From assembly GCA_030220185.1 (NCBI GenBank), contig JASPKZ010009852.1, forward strand, positions 1-64,000: a stretch of 64,000 bases of DNA. The letters are read 5' to 3'. The notes beneath the pieces were generated by a model, which saw only the letters and a program-made list of their open reading frames with translations, was not told the DNA's origin and did no database searches. Shown piece by piece: positions 23,410 to 35,440 of this stretch (position 1 is the first letter of the stretch; the number at the start of each line of letters is the position of its first letter). The stretch comes from Diploptera punctata. Lineage: Eukaryota; Arthropoda; Insecta; Blattodea; Blaberidae. The position numbers and the translations under genes were made by a program.

Positions 23410-23730
23410 ATACTCCTACACACTTCTTGAACACATTGTTATGTTGTTCTATCCTTTCTTCTGTTGCCCTCCGCTTCAGAACTTAATTTCATTTTAGATA
23501 TCTTGTCATCTGATATCCTCTTTACGTGGCCAAATCATTTCAGTTGTCTTTATTCAATAGATTGCAGATCATCTTTTTGAACATCCGTTATTTCTCTAAT
23601 TTTATCTCTTCTTGAATTTTTAGAAGTCCTCCTTCAGAAGTCCATCTCTGTCAACAATAGTTCATGTGATTGCTCTCTGCTTAATGACACCATACAATAG
23701 TATACTCTCCACCAATGAACTACAAATAAG
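23410..23730 (-). mobile_element. LINE C-terminal fragment, decayed
   Basis: Minus-strand frames carry RRDKIREITDVQKDD and FGHVKRISDDKISKM, then ERRATEERIEQHN. These match the RTE-type LINE C-terminus (R-IRNE-IR, FGHV-RM). Stops break it. Confidence 0.5.
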
Positions 23731-24138
23731 TTTTTTTTTTTTTTAGTTTTGTCAAAATAATTCTTATAAAATGTACGTGTTCTAGCGATCTACTGTATAG
23801 ATTTGCGTTCATACTTCAGAGGCTATTTAATAAATCCTTATGCATATTAATTATTTAACGCAGGGTATTCCTTTAGAAATGATTGTTAATATTCAATTTA
23901 GGCCTACATATAAAATTACTTTTAAAAATTCAGCAGAAGTACATGCTGCTAATTTCACATAATGCAACCACAACAAAAGTATGTACTCTATTACATTATA
24001 ATAATAGCTCTTATAAATTACCAATAATAGTTCCATCCTCATCCTACCAATATATTCCAAGAAAATATATACTTTATAAGCAGTACGGTGAACAAGTACA
24101 TAGACAGTACATACAATACATACAGTACAGCAGAACAG

Positions 24139-24608
<470 letters not shown>

Positions 24609-24653
24609 TAAATGACATTAATACATGACAGATACAGTAAATACAGTACAATG

Positions 24654-24831
24654 ACATACATACAGACATAAATACATACATACATACATACATACATATA
24701 CATACATACATACATGACATACATACAATACATACATACATACATACATACATACATACATACATACATACATACATACATACATACTATACATACATAC
24801 ATACAGACATACATACATACACTACATACAT

Positions 24832-24878
<47 letters not shown>
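24654..24878. repeat. (CATA)n then (TA)n microsatellite
   Basis: Tetranucleotide repeats to about 24830, then TA repeats. Confidence 0.95.
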
Positions 24879-24882
<4 letters not shown>

Positions 24883-24977
24883 TATAACCCTATACTTGCT
24901 CGAAAATGCCGATTTTTGGGCAATTTTTCGTAAAAATTCTGATTTCTTTCGGATTTTCGAGTGCATTATTTCTTCAC

Positions 24978-25054
<77 letters not shown>

Positions 25055-25058
25055 TATT
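24978..25058. repeat. (TTA)n microsatellite
   Basis: About 26 TTA units. Confidence 0.95.
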
Positions 25059-25861
25059 CACTTATTAATAGTGATTTAATTAATTTATAATAATCTTAAT
25101 CTCTATCCTCCACTTGACCTATTTAATCATTTAAAGCAAGTTAAATTCAGTTGTATGTAATTCGTATACTAATCGGTTCTGCTTTTTTCAAAATCTGAAA
25201 TATTGCCAAATTTCTTCTTAATCTAGACTAAATAACATTCCCCAATATCAAAGTAAAAGCCTAGAGCATCCCCTAACTCATGCAAAATATGTTAAAGCCT
25301 CTTACTTTCTCAGAGTTAATTCCTACGTAAAAAGTGTTTTGCGGTTATTACAGAAATTTTACTCGTGACAAGGATGTTTTATTGTTGTTTAGAAATAGTA
25401 GACGTTGGCTTCTAAAACAAGGTCAGTACAAAAAATGTTTAGATGCAACAGACATGAAGAAGAAACTAGCGCACCTTGTACAGGAGTGAAAGTGAGATAG
25501 TAAGATGAAATTACACATGTGATCAATCTTCACTAAGTGACCCAAATTACACAGCAGAATCCGCTGTCTGTTTCTCATCTCACAATCGTTGCCATAGGGT
25601 TAATGTTCTGTTTTATTGAGACGAGTTGTGTTACTGCTTCAATGCAAATATCTGTCATCCGATATAATCTATAGCGCTAATGTTGGAGTGCTGCCTATAA
25701 AGTATATGTTTTCCTCAGATCTGCAATATGAATTTACTTAAATGTTTAAAGTATACGTATTTAAAAACTCTCGTTCACGATTTCATATAATACTTATGAA
25801 ATTTACACTGTAAAATTATGTTGAAAAAATTCAGGAAATAATTTGTTTTTGTGCAATGCCA
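25059..25861. other. Intergenic DNA, no gene seen
   Basis: AT-rich, no supported feature. Confidence 0.4.
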
Positions 25862-26165
25862 CCAGGTTGTCTTTTATGGTCTTTCTGGCTTTCTCCCTTG
25901 GCATTGGCGGAAATGTAACCCATTTCTTAGCTTGGGGCACCTGGAAGGCGGAGTTACATTACTCCAATGATATGATGCGTGATGAATGATAATGGAGTGC
26001 CAGGAGAGTCCTTGAACTAAACCTAAATTCCAGACCATGGATAACCACAGGAATAATTCCCTTTAAGGAAAAATTCCTATGATTTGACTAGGAATCGAAA
26101 CTTGGGACCTCATGAACTGTAGTCAGGAACTCTGCCACTAGTTTATGAGGCTGGTCTCAGCAAAA
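25862..26165 (-). mobile_element. SINE-B
   Basis: Reverse copy of the SINE at 6176: ggcacctggaaggcggagtt, aattcctatgatttgac and gggacctcatgaactg at its head end. Confidence 0.7.
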
Positions 26166-26187
26166 AAAATACATCGCTATAGAAATC

Positions 26188-26956
26188 ATATTTATCATAA
26201 GTAATGCCACGAGTGATTTCCAAACTATCGATAAATTCACGACCCACGAAGTGAGGAGTGAATTTATCTAGAGAATTTGGAAATCAAGAGTGGCATTTGT
26301 TAGGACTATTTAACGAATAAAATTAAGCTGTTTACTCACAAATCATTATTTTAATTAGTTATTTTAAAATATGTATATATTTAATGTAAACGGCGATGTT
26401 TGAAAACAAATGAGAAACATTTGCTATGCTTTATTTGTTCATCACTGCAACCAGATGATATTATTTATTGCCAAAGGATCGCAATATTGTAAGATTGCAC
26501 CCTAGTGGAGAAAAAATGAACACATCAAACTGTTTATAACCAACATTATAGGTTATTAATTAATTTCTGATGTCCTATGATGTAAATTATATTTTTCTGG
26601 AACGTAAATTCCTGGGCAATAATACGTTCAAGAAAGTGCAAACAGTGGTTTCTTTTTATTGTGGTATAATCAATTACTACGAATACATTTTTATTATATC
26701 CCGCAAGCAGTGTCTGTTTACATTCGTGCACTATATATACAATCTTGTAGCAGTATTTCTGAGAAAGTCAGTCACTGCAAAATAATGATCTCACCTATTC
26801 AGAATGTTAAAAAAAAGGAGCTTGATTTTAATATGATAAAATTAAACTGATAAAATCGAGGTGAAAAACGGTTGTGATTGGATGTAAATCAAAATTCATT
26901 GAAATGTGATTGGTCATTCACCCCCATTTGGGGCATGAGTTAAACAGTCTAATTAA
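26188..26956. repeat. Unclassified 770-bp repeat R760, copy A
   Basis: It shares most of its length with the split copy at 54351-54476 plus 58469-58996. Its first part folds: aatgccac (26203-26210) pairs with gtggcatt (26290-26297), with further pairing inside (gatttccaaa with tttggaaatc). The right end reads ggcatgagttaaacagtc. No coding capacity is visible, so it is probably a non-autonomous DNA element. I do not recognise the family. Confidence 0.7.
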
Positions 26957-27045
26957 ACAACAAAATATCTTTGGAGGACTGCTCGGTACATGTTATTGGA
27001 ACGCACAATAAATAAATTTAAAAAATAGAACAATTGTATATGGAA

Positions 27046-27140
27046 TCTTTCTTCTTCTTCCTTCCAAGTATTAGGCCAAGGCCTGTTACGATCCTATAGA
27101 AAATTTTCCCTCCAGCGTTTCATAGGACGGCCCATTGATC
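27046..27140 (-). mobile_element. LINE-B 3'-end fragment
   Basis: It matches the 3' end of the LINE at 31347-32186 (ggccttggcctaatacttgg, then (gaa)n), reversed. Confidence 0.8.
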
Positions 27141-27559
27141 TTTAGATAAAAAAAACACAATATAAAAGTAGATGAATACAATATGCTCTTCGAATAGAAG
27201 ACGACAAGCTAAAGAAGATGCATTCTATTCGAAGAAGATAGACTAAACAGGGTTTACGTTTTCTGTTAATTGAAATATAGGTAGTTTATTCTTTATTTAC
27301 ATAATTGAAACGTTCAGTGTTGCTATATGTTAGGTGTTTAATGCAACAGTAGCGTTAAGTCATTTTGTTTTAGATTTTTAAATTATTCATAAAAATGTGA
27401 CTTTCCCTTCATTAATTCAGTCACTGAACTACATTATATTATTTTCACAAATATCCTCTAGATGGTACATAAACGAAACGGTGTTGAGATCTTTAGATTC
27501 TATTGTTAACAACTTGGACAAATGTCGGTTGCAACTGTGGTGTACTAGTATATTAGAAT

Positions 27560-28010
27560 TATAATTAGCCCATTAACATCTCGGTGCGGGCAAGGCCCAC
27601 ATGTTACAGGTTGGCTTATAGAGAATACCTCAGACCATTCATTCCAGTGGCACTAAGATTTCTTCACGCAAGTCTCTGTGTTTTTTTTATAGATTTCTTC
27701 CACTTTTGCCTATCTGCTACTATTCTAGACCACACGCTCCCTGGTTGGCAACAGAAAACACACACCATCGCATCATTTACCACCCCTTGCTCATATTTCT
27801 GACCTAGATTCCCACACGGTCACTGCGTATGTCCTTTGTTTGGGGTCCATTCCGAGCACATGTTTTTCCCTACTCCACTTTAAATATATTGCTGTGTTCG
27901 CTGCTTCTTTAAGATTCGTTGACCCGCGGATGTCTTCTTTACTTCTCCGTTCTAATCACAGAATGTTGAGTAGCTTCCAATCCACTTTCCTCTGCTAGAT
28001 TTGTAACGTG
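27560..28010 (-). mobile_element. LINE C-terminal fragment
   Basis: The minus strand reads RRSKEDIRGSTNLKEAA, LKWSREKHVLGMDP and TYAVTVWES, then VWSRIVADRQKWKKS. This resembles the C-terminal domain of RTE/R1-like LINEs (WGGHV-RM, WD/RDKWR). Frameshifts are present. Confidence 0.55.
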
Positions 28011-28037
28011 GTTCCTAGTATATTTATGCAACATTGT

Positions 28038-28039
<2 letters not shown>

Positions 28040-28113
<74 letters not shown>
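28040..28113. repeat. (TA)n(TG)n microsatellite
   Basis: TA repeats to 28081 and TG repeats after. Confidence 0.95.
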
Positions 28114-28114
<1 letters not shown>

Positions 28115-28908
28115 TGTTTAAATTCTCATTGCTCGCTTTTCTCTTGTGCCATAGTGTTCATATCTGCGTAACGATTCGGAATTTGTTATGGGATTAATAT
28201 GATACCGCTGCGAGAAAATGCACAATGTAGGCTATTACTTCGGACGGCTGTACTATTACAAGAGAGCCACATAAAAAATCCGTTTTTTTATATGATAAAA
28301 CAAATGAACTTCAAGAGCGCCAAAAATTTAAGAGTCATCATACATAAAAGTAACAACACCGAAGGACAAAAAAGTAAACTGGTTAGAACTTACGTAGATC
28401 CACTTTGGCCGCAATCAGCCATATAGGCCCACAGTTTTGTATGAAACACAATTGACGAAGAAAGAATTCAATTTTTTTAAAATGAACTTAACAGTTTCAA
28501 GATAAAGGACATAGAGAGTAACTTCTTTCGTCGTGGTGAATATCAACTGTATGGAAGTAAACAGTTCATAAAAAAATGTAATGACGCACCTACTGTAAGA
28601 GGTACTATACCAGGATTCTTAGCCAAATTTTGGAAATCCTTAGATTTGGATAGGGCGTATCTTTCTAAAATTGCCATCGCTGCCATTACAGGATCAATTT
28701 CAATTTTAAGAAACCATATTTACAAAATTTCTACTTTATAGTATGTATAGGCCTACTTCAATTAGGCCCACAATTTGAACTTTTTTAAATGTATTTACAA
28801 AATGTATTTCATCAATTCCAAAAATTAATTGTGTGTATCACTTTGTCCTTGAGGCAATCCTCTAATGAGGAAAGTTGTATATAATAAAAATGCCTCCAAT
28901 ATGTCATA

Positions 28909-28912
<4 letters not shown>
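28114..28912. other. Intergenic DNA, no gene recognised
   Basis: A 75-codon frame at 28199-28426 and scattered open stretches to 28740 show no motif I recognise. Confidence 0.35.

Positions 28913-28949
<37 letters not shown>
28913..28949. repeat. (TA)n microsatellite
   Basis: Pure TA tract. Confidence 0.95.
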
Positions 28950-28952
<3 letters not shown>

Positions 28953-29059
28953 AAGGAAGAAGGCGTCAGCTGTCTTGATAAAGATGTTTGCGATTTAAGT
29001 AGTTTACAATGTTATTACAAATTTTGAGTTCAGTAATACATCCATAATAAATAAGTATA

Positions 29060-29510
29060 TTTTGTAAAATATGTAAAACTGCCATTCTCCCAATTATATT
29101 ATATGGATGCGAAACATGGATTCTTTCTTTAAGGAAGGTAAAAGAATTACGAGTATTTAAGAATAAAGTTTATAGGGGAATTTTTGGACAGGCGAATGGA
29201 GAAGACTACATAATAGTGACTTACATGATCTTTATAGGAAACCAAGTATAATATGAACAGTTAAGCTCGAAGACGATGAGGAGGATACGTGATACGAATT
29301 TGGAATGAAAGAAAGCCATGGAAACTTCTAGTAGGAAAATCAGAGGGAAAACTGCCAGTTGGCAGACCAAGAATGAGTTGGGAGAATAATGTTAACCATG
29401 ATTTTGAGGGAAGTAAATTATAGGCTATAATGTTGGAATGTTTGGAGAGGTTATGTCATCGCGGCAATGAACCTACGTGTTCGATAGTGCTAGTGAGTTC
29501 TTATTAAATA
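29060..29510 (+). mobile_element. LINE-RTE fragment, 5'-truncated
   Basis: It follows the 3' 450 bp of the element at 54645-57908 (gcgaaacatgg, ggaaaatcagagggaaaact, gttggcagaccaagaatga) with many indels, so it is an old copy. Confidence 0.8.
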
Positions 29511-29514
29511 AAAT

Positions 29515-29720
29515 AATTATTTAGTTTGTTTTTGAACGATGTTATAGCTTGACAGTCTCTGGTATAGGGTGGAAGGGAATTTCATGTTTTGGTAAGCGAG
29601 ACCGTAAAAGATAATGCATAATACACAGTGTGATGAGGAGGGATATAAAGGACAATGTGCTGATGGGATCGAGTGTCAAGATTGTGTCGGTTAGTCTGAT
29701 GAACCGGCGTGACAAATAAT
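29515..29720 (-). mobile_element. CR1-like LINE C-terminal fragment
   Basis: The minus strand carries a degenerate version of the FTVS-ART-NSLP-RDC segment (cttaccaaaacatgaaattc, then ccaccctataccagagactg). Confidence 0.6.
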
Positions 29721-29734
29721 ATTATGTCTGACGA

Positions 29735-29970
29735 ATGCAAGAAGAAAGGTTATCCAGAAAAAAAAACATTGGAATGGTGTCCACTGGAAGAAGAAAGGAA
29801 GACCTCGAATTTCATGGATGCAAGTAGTAAGAACTGGAATGAGACCGATAGGACTGGGGGATACGGAATGGATGGATAAAGACGAGTGGAGAAGAAAAAT
29901 AAAACTTTAGGCACAGAGAGATGTGTAAACATTAAAAAAAACTGTACATAAATACATAAAAATATTCTTT
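29735..29970 (+). mobile_element. LINE C-terminal fragment, another family
   Basis: The plus strand reads GRRKGRPRISWMQ, then TEWMDKDEWRRKI, the end of an RTE-type LINE protein (RGRP--SW, RDKWR-K). Only the last 75 codons are present. Confidence 0.6.
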
Positions 29971-30222
29971 CTACCATTTCTGTAGTTTACTGTCTTTTTC
30001 GAGTTACACGATAGAAGTACAATTATTATGGTTTATTTTCAATTTACGCACCACTACGGGAGACCATTTTACCTACATAATGTAATGTTGTAATGTGTAG
30101 GCCTACAGAGAGGAGTGTAGAATGAGTGCTAGTGAGTGTTGTTAGTTAAATGATTCATTTTGTATATTAATTTTTATTATATTGAGTAATACGTGTATTG
30201 TGACGATTTTTGAATTTTGCAG

Positions 30223-30460
30223 GCGGCAGCGGGACTCATACCTCGCCTTAAAAGGCATAAAAGATTCGAATTCATGAATCTTGAGTCGTGTGCAACTCGC
30301 GGCGACCTCTCCGGATGCGCTTTTAGAAAGATCCTTTTCGCGACTATTCGAGTAGCGGCCGGTGGTATACTGTTCCGGTCTCTCTCGAAACTTCAAGGTG
30401 TATTTGCCAGTTGTATGGGGCTGGATGGAGAGCACACTCATATCAGTAGTGGTCTGACCA
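30223..30460 (+). other. Candidate exon of unknown gene
   Basis: A 238-bp, relatively GC-rich block lies between an acceptor-like gaattttgcag and a strong donor-like gtgagtaatg. It is open throughout in one frame (79 codons, phase 1), and that frame stops two codons past the donor. The peptide begins AAAGLIPRLKRH and includes GDLSGCAFRKILFATIRV. I recognise no domain. The minus strand is also open across it (30142-30441), so strand is uncertain. It may be an unrecognised repeat. Confidence 0.25.
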
Positions 30461-30639
30461 GTGAGTAATGATTCAGAAGGCGACCGAAGGCGATATGAGG
30501 TCCGGAAGAGGAAGATGGTGTTGCAAGATTTTTTTTTTTTTTTGCGAATGTGAATAAATAAACTAGAGGAGGTACTGTGTCCATGAGAGACTCAAAGCAG
30601 ATTTTGTATGTGCGTATAGGGTGAATAGTTATGAATCAA

Positions 30640-30730
30640 ATAAATAATCATCTTCACTTCAAGGTTTAGGCGATTCGCCTGTTCCGAATTCACAATGATT
30701 CCTTCCATTTCTTCCTAAGTCTTCCTACAT
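30640..30730 (-). mobile_element. LINE-D-like 3' fragment
   Basis: ggtttaggcgattcgcctgt and the phrase after it match the 3' tail style of the LINE at 54477-54644, reversed. Confidence 0.5.
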
Positions 30731-30799
30731 GAAATAAATAAAGTAAAATATTAAAATCAGTAAGTAGCCTACCCTGGCAGGTCCCGTCGTCCTCAACTA

Positions 30800-32335
30800 G
30801 ATTTTTTTAACTGTAGGCCTTTCAGATAACGGCTTCCATCTTCAGGGTATGCGATGCTGACTGACTTTTGTACAATATCATAGAAGATTGTATGATTTGG
30901 ATGTGTTCTCATTTAAAGTCAGTTCTTGTTTATTTCCTTTAAAATTTCCGGTTCTTCTAGGATATTTATCTTTGTCGGATTTTTTTAATTTGTGAATTAT
31001 AGTAAGGGTGCTTTCTACTTTTTCTCCTATTTAGCTATGTGCTTTGTAAATGTATAATGATACATAGTTACGTGACGTGTAGCGGCAAGTAGAATTTGGT
31101 TCCACTACGACTGTTTGATTTATTTTTCGACAATGTATTTCTGATGAGCAGCTATGTTTCGTCAAGTTACTAGGTTAAGTTAACTTGGGTATGTATTAGT
31201 GGTTGATGGTGACCCATCCATCAGCTGATTAAATTCTATATTTATAAAGTGTTATGTTCTCTATTTAATTGTGTTTAAAATGTTCTTGAAATCTGGTATT
31301 AAAACTTCTGCCTATGTAGAATTTATTACAATCTTTACATGTTAATGGACTTTCACCGGTGCTTTGCATTATATAGGCCTATATATCAATAGAATAATAA
31401 ACGAATGGAGGAAAACACAACGGGGATATATACCCATCAATAAGAACCTCAAACTCGATGCTATTCTTTTTGCTGATGATTTAGCGCTTCTGACACTTTC
31501 CGAAAATGATTTGCAACGATCAATTTATAATTTACAAAAAATAGCTGCCAAATTTAATATGGAAATATCAATTAACAAAACTAAAATTATGGCATTTCAT
31601 GGGAAGGACCCCATACAAAGTAAAATCTATCTCCAGAATAAAATTTTAGAGAGATCTAATAAATTTAAATATATTGGATATTATCTCTCTATCTGGGATG
31701 AAGAGGATATCCCCGAAAAAAATTACTAGTTATAATAAAAGTTTGGGAATTATTAATCAAGTTATGAAATCATCCCTTGTACAAAAAACGCCAGATTACG
31801 TTTATATAACACTTTGGCTAAACCAGTGTTGACATATGGTAGTGAAGCATGGACACTAAAAAGACAACATTAAAGCAGAATAACGGCTTGTGAAATGAGA
31901 TTCATACGCAGAACACGGGTTACACCAGATGAGATCGGAAAAAGAACACCGATATCTTAAAAGAATTGAAGACTACTCCAATTTTGGAATATACGAGTAT
32001 TAAACAGTACCAACTAAATTGGAAACACCATCTTGAAAGAATGATTTCAAATCGGATCCCCAAAGCTGTTTATAATTATATACCAAGAGGACGAGGATCT
32101 CTGGGCCGTCCTATGAAACGCTGGAGGGAAAATTTTCTATCGTAACAGGCCTTGGCCTAATACTTGGAAGGAAGGAGAAGAAGAAGACATGTTAATTTAT
32201 AACTCATTTATTGTTGAATATATTGCTCTCTTCTATGCCATTATTAATTATATTATTTAATTTATTATTAGTCTTGTTGCTAAACGATATTGCATTTTTT
32301 TCTAAACCAGTGTGAAATGAAATTAAACAAATTTT
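30800..32335 (-). mobile_element. Penelope-like element, 3' part with GIY-YIG region, split by a LINE
   Basis: Two pieces, 32187-32335 and 30800-31346, join in one reading order on the minus strand. They carry SNKTNNKLNN, then YKLTCKDCNKFYIGRSF and TRFQEHFKH, which is the Cys pair plus GIY-YIG-like core of Penelope endonucleases. A downstream THTIIHK-type segment (STLTIIHKLKKSD) follows, then a 3' part with ccctgaagatgg. Stops and frameshifts are common. The reverse transcriptase part is absent from this locus. Confidence 0.65.
31347..32186 (+). mobile_element. LINE-B, 5'-truncated, inserted in the Penelope-like element
   Basis: Flanked by a 10-bp direct repeat acatgttaat (31337-31346 and 32187-32196). 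It encodes the RT palm with LFADDLALL, then NKTKIMAFHGKDP. After a frameshift near 31725 it continues with VLTYGSEAWTLKRQH and a C-terminal GRGSLGRPMKRWRENF. The tail is (gaa)n. A sister copy lies at 42518-43690 and loose 3' ends at 27046 and 62308. Frameshifts make it inactive. Confidence 0.85.
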
Positions 32336-32364
32336 ACCCGTCTCAAAGCCCTGTAATTAGTAAC

Positions 32365-32815
32365 AATATAGTAAAGTGAACCCACTACAGGCCTCAGGAG
32401 GCCCTTGGGGGAGTAGGAGGTTAAGGCTCCCACTTGTTCTGGACAATCGGCACTTGATGTCAGCCGGGTTGTCAACCCACTTTTTCTGGACAATCGGCAC
32501 TTGATGTCAGCCGGGTTGTCAACCCACTTTTTCTGGACAATCGGCACTTGATGTCAGCCGGGTTGTCAACCCACTTTTTCTGGACAATCGGCACTTGATG
32601 TCAGCCGGGTTGTCAGCCCTGCGTGACGGCCGTCTTTACCCCAAGAACAATCATCTGGTACTCATTTCCGCTAGAGGCTGAGTCGACCCCAGGACCATAC
32701 TTCCGCCAGAAGGTTTGGGTCAGTTTAAAAATCCTAATCTCACCGGGACTCGGAACCCTCGACCTTCTGGCTTGTAGCGCAGTGCCTTAACCACTATACT
32801 ACGGCGTGCCCCCTC
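32365..32815 (-). mobile_element. SINE-H with an internal minisatellite
   Basis: On the minus strand the head is ggcacgccgtagtatagtgg, then ttaaggcactgcgc with a B-box-like gggttccgagtccc. The body contains cagaaggtcgaggg and gtaccagatgattg. Relatives at 35150-35440 (minus) and 59765-60115 (plus) have the 47-bp unit only once or in degraded form. Confidence 0.75.
32441..32628. repeat. 47-bp minisatellite, 4 copies, inside SINE-H
   Basis: The unit ggacaatcggcacttgatgt with its downstream part starts at 32441, 32488, 32535 and 32582. Copies are nearly identical. An open frame on the minus strand here is repeat translation. Confidence 0.95.
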
Positions 32816-33304
32816 CCCCCAAAAATAGTAACAATACAACTTAATATATTTTACCGCTATTCAATAAATATAATATACTGAAACTTTGAACTTTCCAAAA
32901 CAAATTAATATCAAAGTCACTTACATACATTTAATTTCAATATATATAGTATAAGTCACGCAGAGTACAAAATTTACAATATTTCATCTCTTGCAATGTT
33001 TGACAAGTTATTTGTTGCTTTGAATGCATCATATGAAATACTTCTTGTCCATCACTTTTACGTTCTCCACTCCGACCGGGTCTAACAGTGGCACCACTTG
33101 TCTGGAAAGTGATTTTAAATTTAAAATCAAATACATATTTTTTTCGACCATACAAAGACATTGAGAGGTCTTTTCTGATTTAATGATCAGCTCAATCCAG
33201 AGCTTCTTCCGAGATAATATAACATCAAAATAAAATTAAGAATTAACTCTCACTTTTGTACTAAGCATAGCGAATTTAATAAAGATTATTATAATCGCCA
33301 GATT
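32816..33304. other. Intergenic DNA, no gene seen
   Basis: AT-rich, no supported feature. Confidence 0.4.
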
Positions 33305-33432
33305 ATGTTCGGGGACCGTTTGGTCCCTAAATTTTCCTGACTTCAGTGTTATAGGCGAGGAAAAACCACGAAAAAAAGTATCATCCTGGAAACATGTCCC
33401 ACCGGGATCAAATCCGGGCCCGTTACATACAC
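33305..33432 (-). mobile_element. SINE-A fragment
   Basis: The reverse of the SINE-A middle and head: gttcggggaccgtttggtcc, then accgggatcaaatccgggcc. Confidence 0.65.
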
Positions 33433-33924
33433 GAATTGCGGAGTAATTTTAATTCCAGTCTTCGAAATCTTAACTAAAAATATAAAATATACAGTATAAA
33501 CAGAACTCTTTTTCAAAATAAATTAAACAATAATTTCAGCCGCATTTGATGATCTGGAAATGTTTAAACGATAACAAAACCGTACAGCATATATTTGAAT
33601 TATTCAAAAATTTAGAACGTTTTCTTTCGATGGAAATGTTGGAAAAATCTCGTGAACGTTGATTATCCTCCTTTCGAATTGAATGTGGCTGAGGGAAGGG
33701 TAGAAATGGATTAACCAATTATAAATAATTAACTAACCTATGAACGTAATGATCAGTTTTCAGTGACTTTACTTTGTTTTTTATATTGATTTAAATTTTA
33801 CTTATAATATTATTACACTGAGATGTGCAACATGGTCTCATAATTTCAGTATCAGAAAACATTGTGCCACGCATGTCTAGATATAGGCCTATGACTTTTT
33901 AATAAAGGTTAATATTTCTCAATT
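33433..33924. other. Intergenic DNA, no gene seen
   Basis: AT-rich, no supported feature. Confidence 0.4.
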
Positions 33925-34085
33925 GTCCGTCGTCGTGGCGTAGTCGGTAGAGTCCATACCTTCCACTCCGGCTACCCGGGTTCGATTCCCGGCGCGGTGG
34001 GGATTTTTAAAAATCCCCACTTTGGGTCTGGGTGTGTGTGCTGTCCCTAATGCTCAACTGAGTGCACATTTCCTATTAAATAAAA
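33925..34085 (+). mobile_element. SINE-E, short tRNA-derived SINE
   Basis: The head has an A box tggcgtagtcgg and a B box gggttcgattccc. A short body with ccccactttgggtctgggtg and an A-rich tail follow. A minus-strand copy is at 39640-39745. Confidence 0.8.
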
Positions 34086-34152
34086 AAAACATTCTCAATT
34101 CCGCCATAAATTACTATTATGTTACTAAATAATTAACTAATTGATTTGCTAT

Positions 34153-34186
<34 letters not shown>

Positions 34187-34475
34187 CCAAGGAGCATGTC
34201 CTCCGGGAGGGTCTTTAAGCCGTGGGTCCCGAGTCTGAAGATTTTCAGGCTCGTAAAAGATCCTTAAGCCTAAATGAAAAGGCTTCTAAGCAAAATTTAC
34301 CGACTTTTCCCGTCCTAGTACTACCTTGGTTTCCTAGATGTCAGTATGAGGCGGAACGCTGACCACGGACCACTCAAAATGACATCTATACGAAAACAAG
34401 TGTAACTAAATTAGTATGGTTCAAATTCTTCCCCTGTAGGGGGAGAGCGCCTAAATCTCTGTTAAGGGAAACGTG
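34187..34475 (+). mobile_element. SINE-C, headless copy
   Basis: It starts at tccaaggagcatgtcctccg, directly after a (TA)n tract, and runs to ctgttaagggaaacg. It lacks the tRNA-like head. Confidence 0.8.
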
Positions 34476-34830
34476 GTCTTGCAAGATACAAGAAAATATA
34501 TATTGGTATTTGGAGTACTAGTAAGAGTTTGCATTGCATGTAGACCTACTTGCTGGAGGTACAATAAGTAGGAAGTGTAGCGGTCATGCATCCGCCTGTT
34601 TGTGCCCACTATGCAATTAACACTTACTGTCCAATATCTCGTGTACTGTTATGTTACTTGCTTTACCTACTGTGACACATTCCTTCTTACTCAAATAATG
34701 ACTTGGCAAACATTTAAAGACATCACACTATAGTTTGTTTTTTAATATGTTGATTTTATTATGCCCTGCTCCCTATCTACAGAACAAGTCCATTATTTAG
34801 TATCTAATACATTTAATGTGAACAGTTAAA
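34476..34830. other. Intergenic DNA, no gene seen
   Basis: No supported feature. Confidence 0.35.
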
Positions 34831-34834
34831 TCTC

Positions 34835-35060
34835 ACAGACTGCAATGGACAGATCACTTAGCACTTATGAGCAAAGAAAGAGGAACATTGGAATTTCTTC
34901 TAGGAAAACCGGAGGGAAAGCGCCCAATAGGTAGGACAAGAATCGCGGGAGAATAATATTAACAATGACTTGAAGGTAAATTATGCAGGGGATGATTGGA
35001 AACATTACCTCAGGGTAACCTAGGGTTCGATAGTGTCAGAGAGTAGTTATAATAATAAAA
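34835..35060 (+). mobile_element. LINE-RTE fragment, 5'-truncated
   Basis: It follows the last 220 bp of LINE-RTE (ggaaaaccggagggaaagcg and the following conserved block) with several deletions. Confidence 0.7.
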
Positions 35061-35149
35061 TTAATGGAAGTAAGTGAAATTGCAAAATATATGTGTACCG
35101 TGCCACTGAAACAGATGTAGAATTAAGATTTTTAAAAAAGTTAGGCCTA

Positions 35150-35440
35150 TAATGATCCCACTACAGGTCTTAGGAGGTCCTAGGAGTAGTATAATAGGAG
35201 GTTAAGGTTCCTACTTTCCTTGACAATCGGCACTTGATGTCAGCTGGTTGTCAGCCCTGTATGACAGCCGCCTTTACACCCAACAAACATCCGGTATTCA
35301 TTTAGGTTAGAGGCTGTATTGACCCCCAGGGTCTGGTGCCGACAGAAGGTTTGAGTCACTTTAAAAGTCGTGACCTTACCGGCACTCGAACCCTCGATCT
35401 TCCGGCTTGTAGCTTATTACCTTAACGAACTACGCAGGAT
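35150..35440 (-). mobile_element. SINE-H
   Basis: Same layout as 32365-32815, with a single copy of the gacaatcggcacttgatgtc unit. Confidence 0.75.

Noticed and set aside
32323..32547. 74-residue minus-strand frame with internal repeats
   Set aside because: It reads through the 47-bp minisatellite of SINE-H.
32430..32630. Short tandem repeats as a CRISPR array
   Set aside because: The whole 47-bp unit repeats, with no variable spacers.
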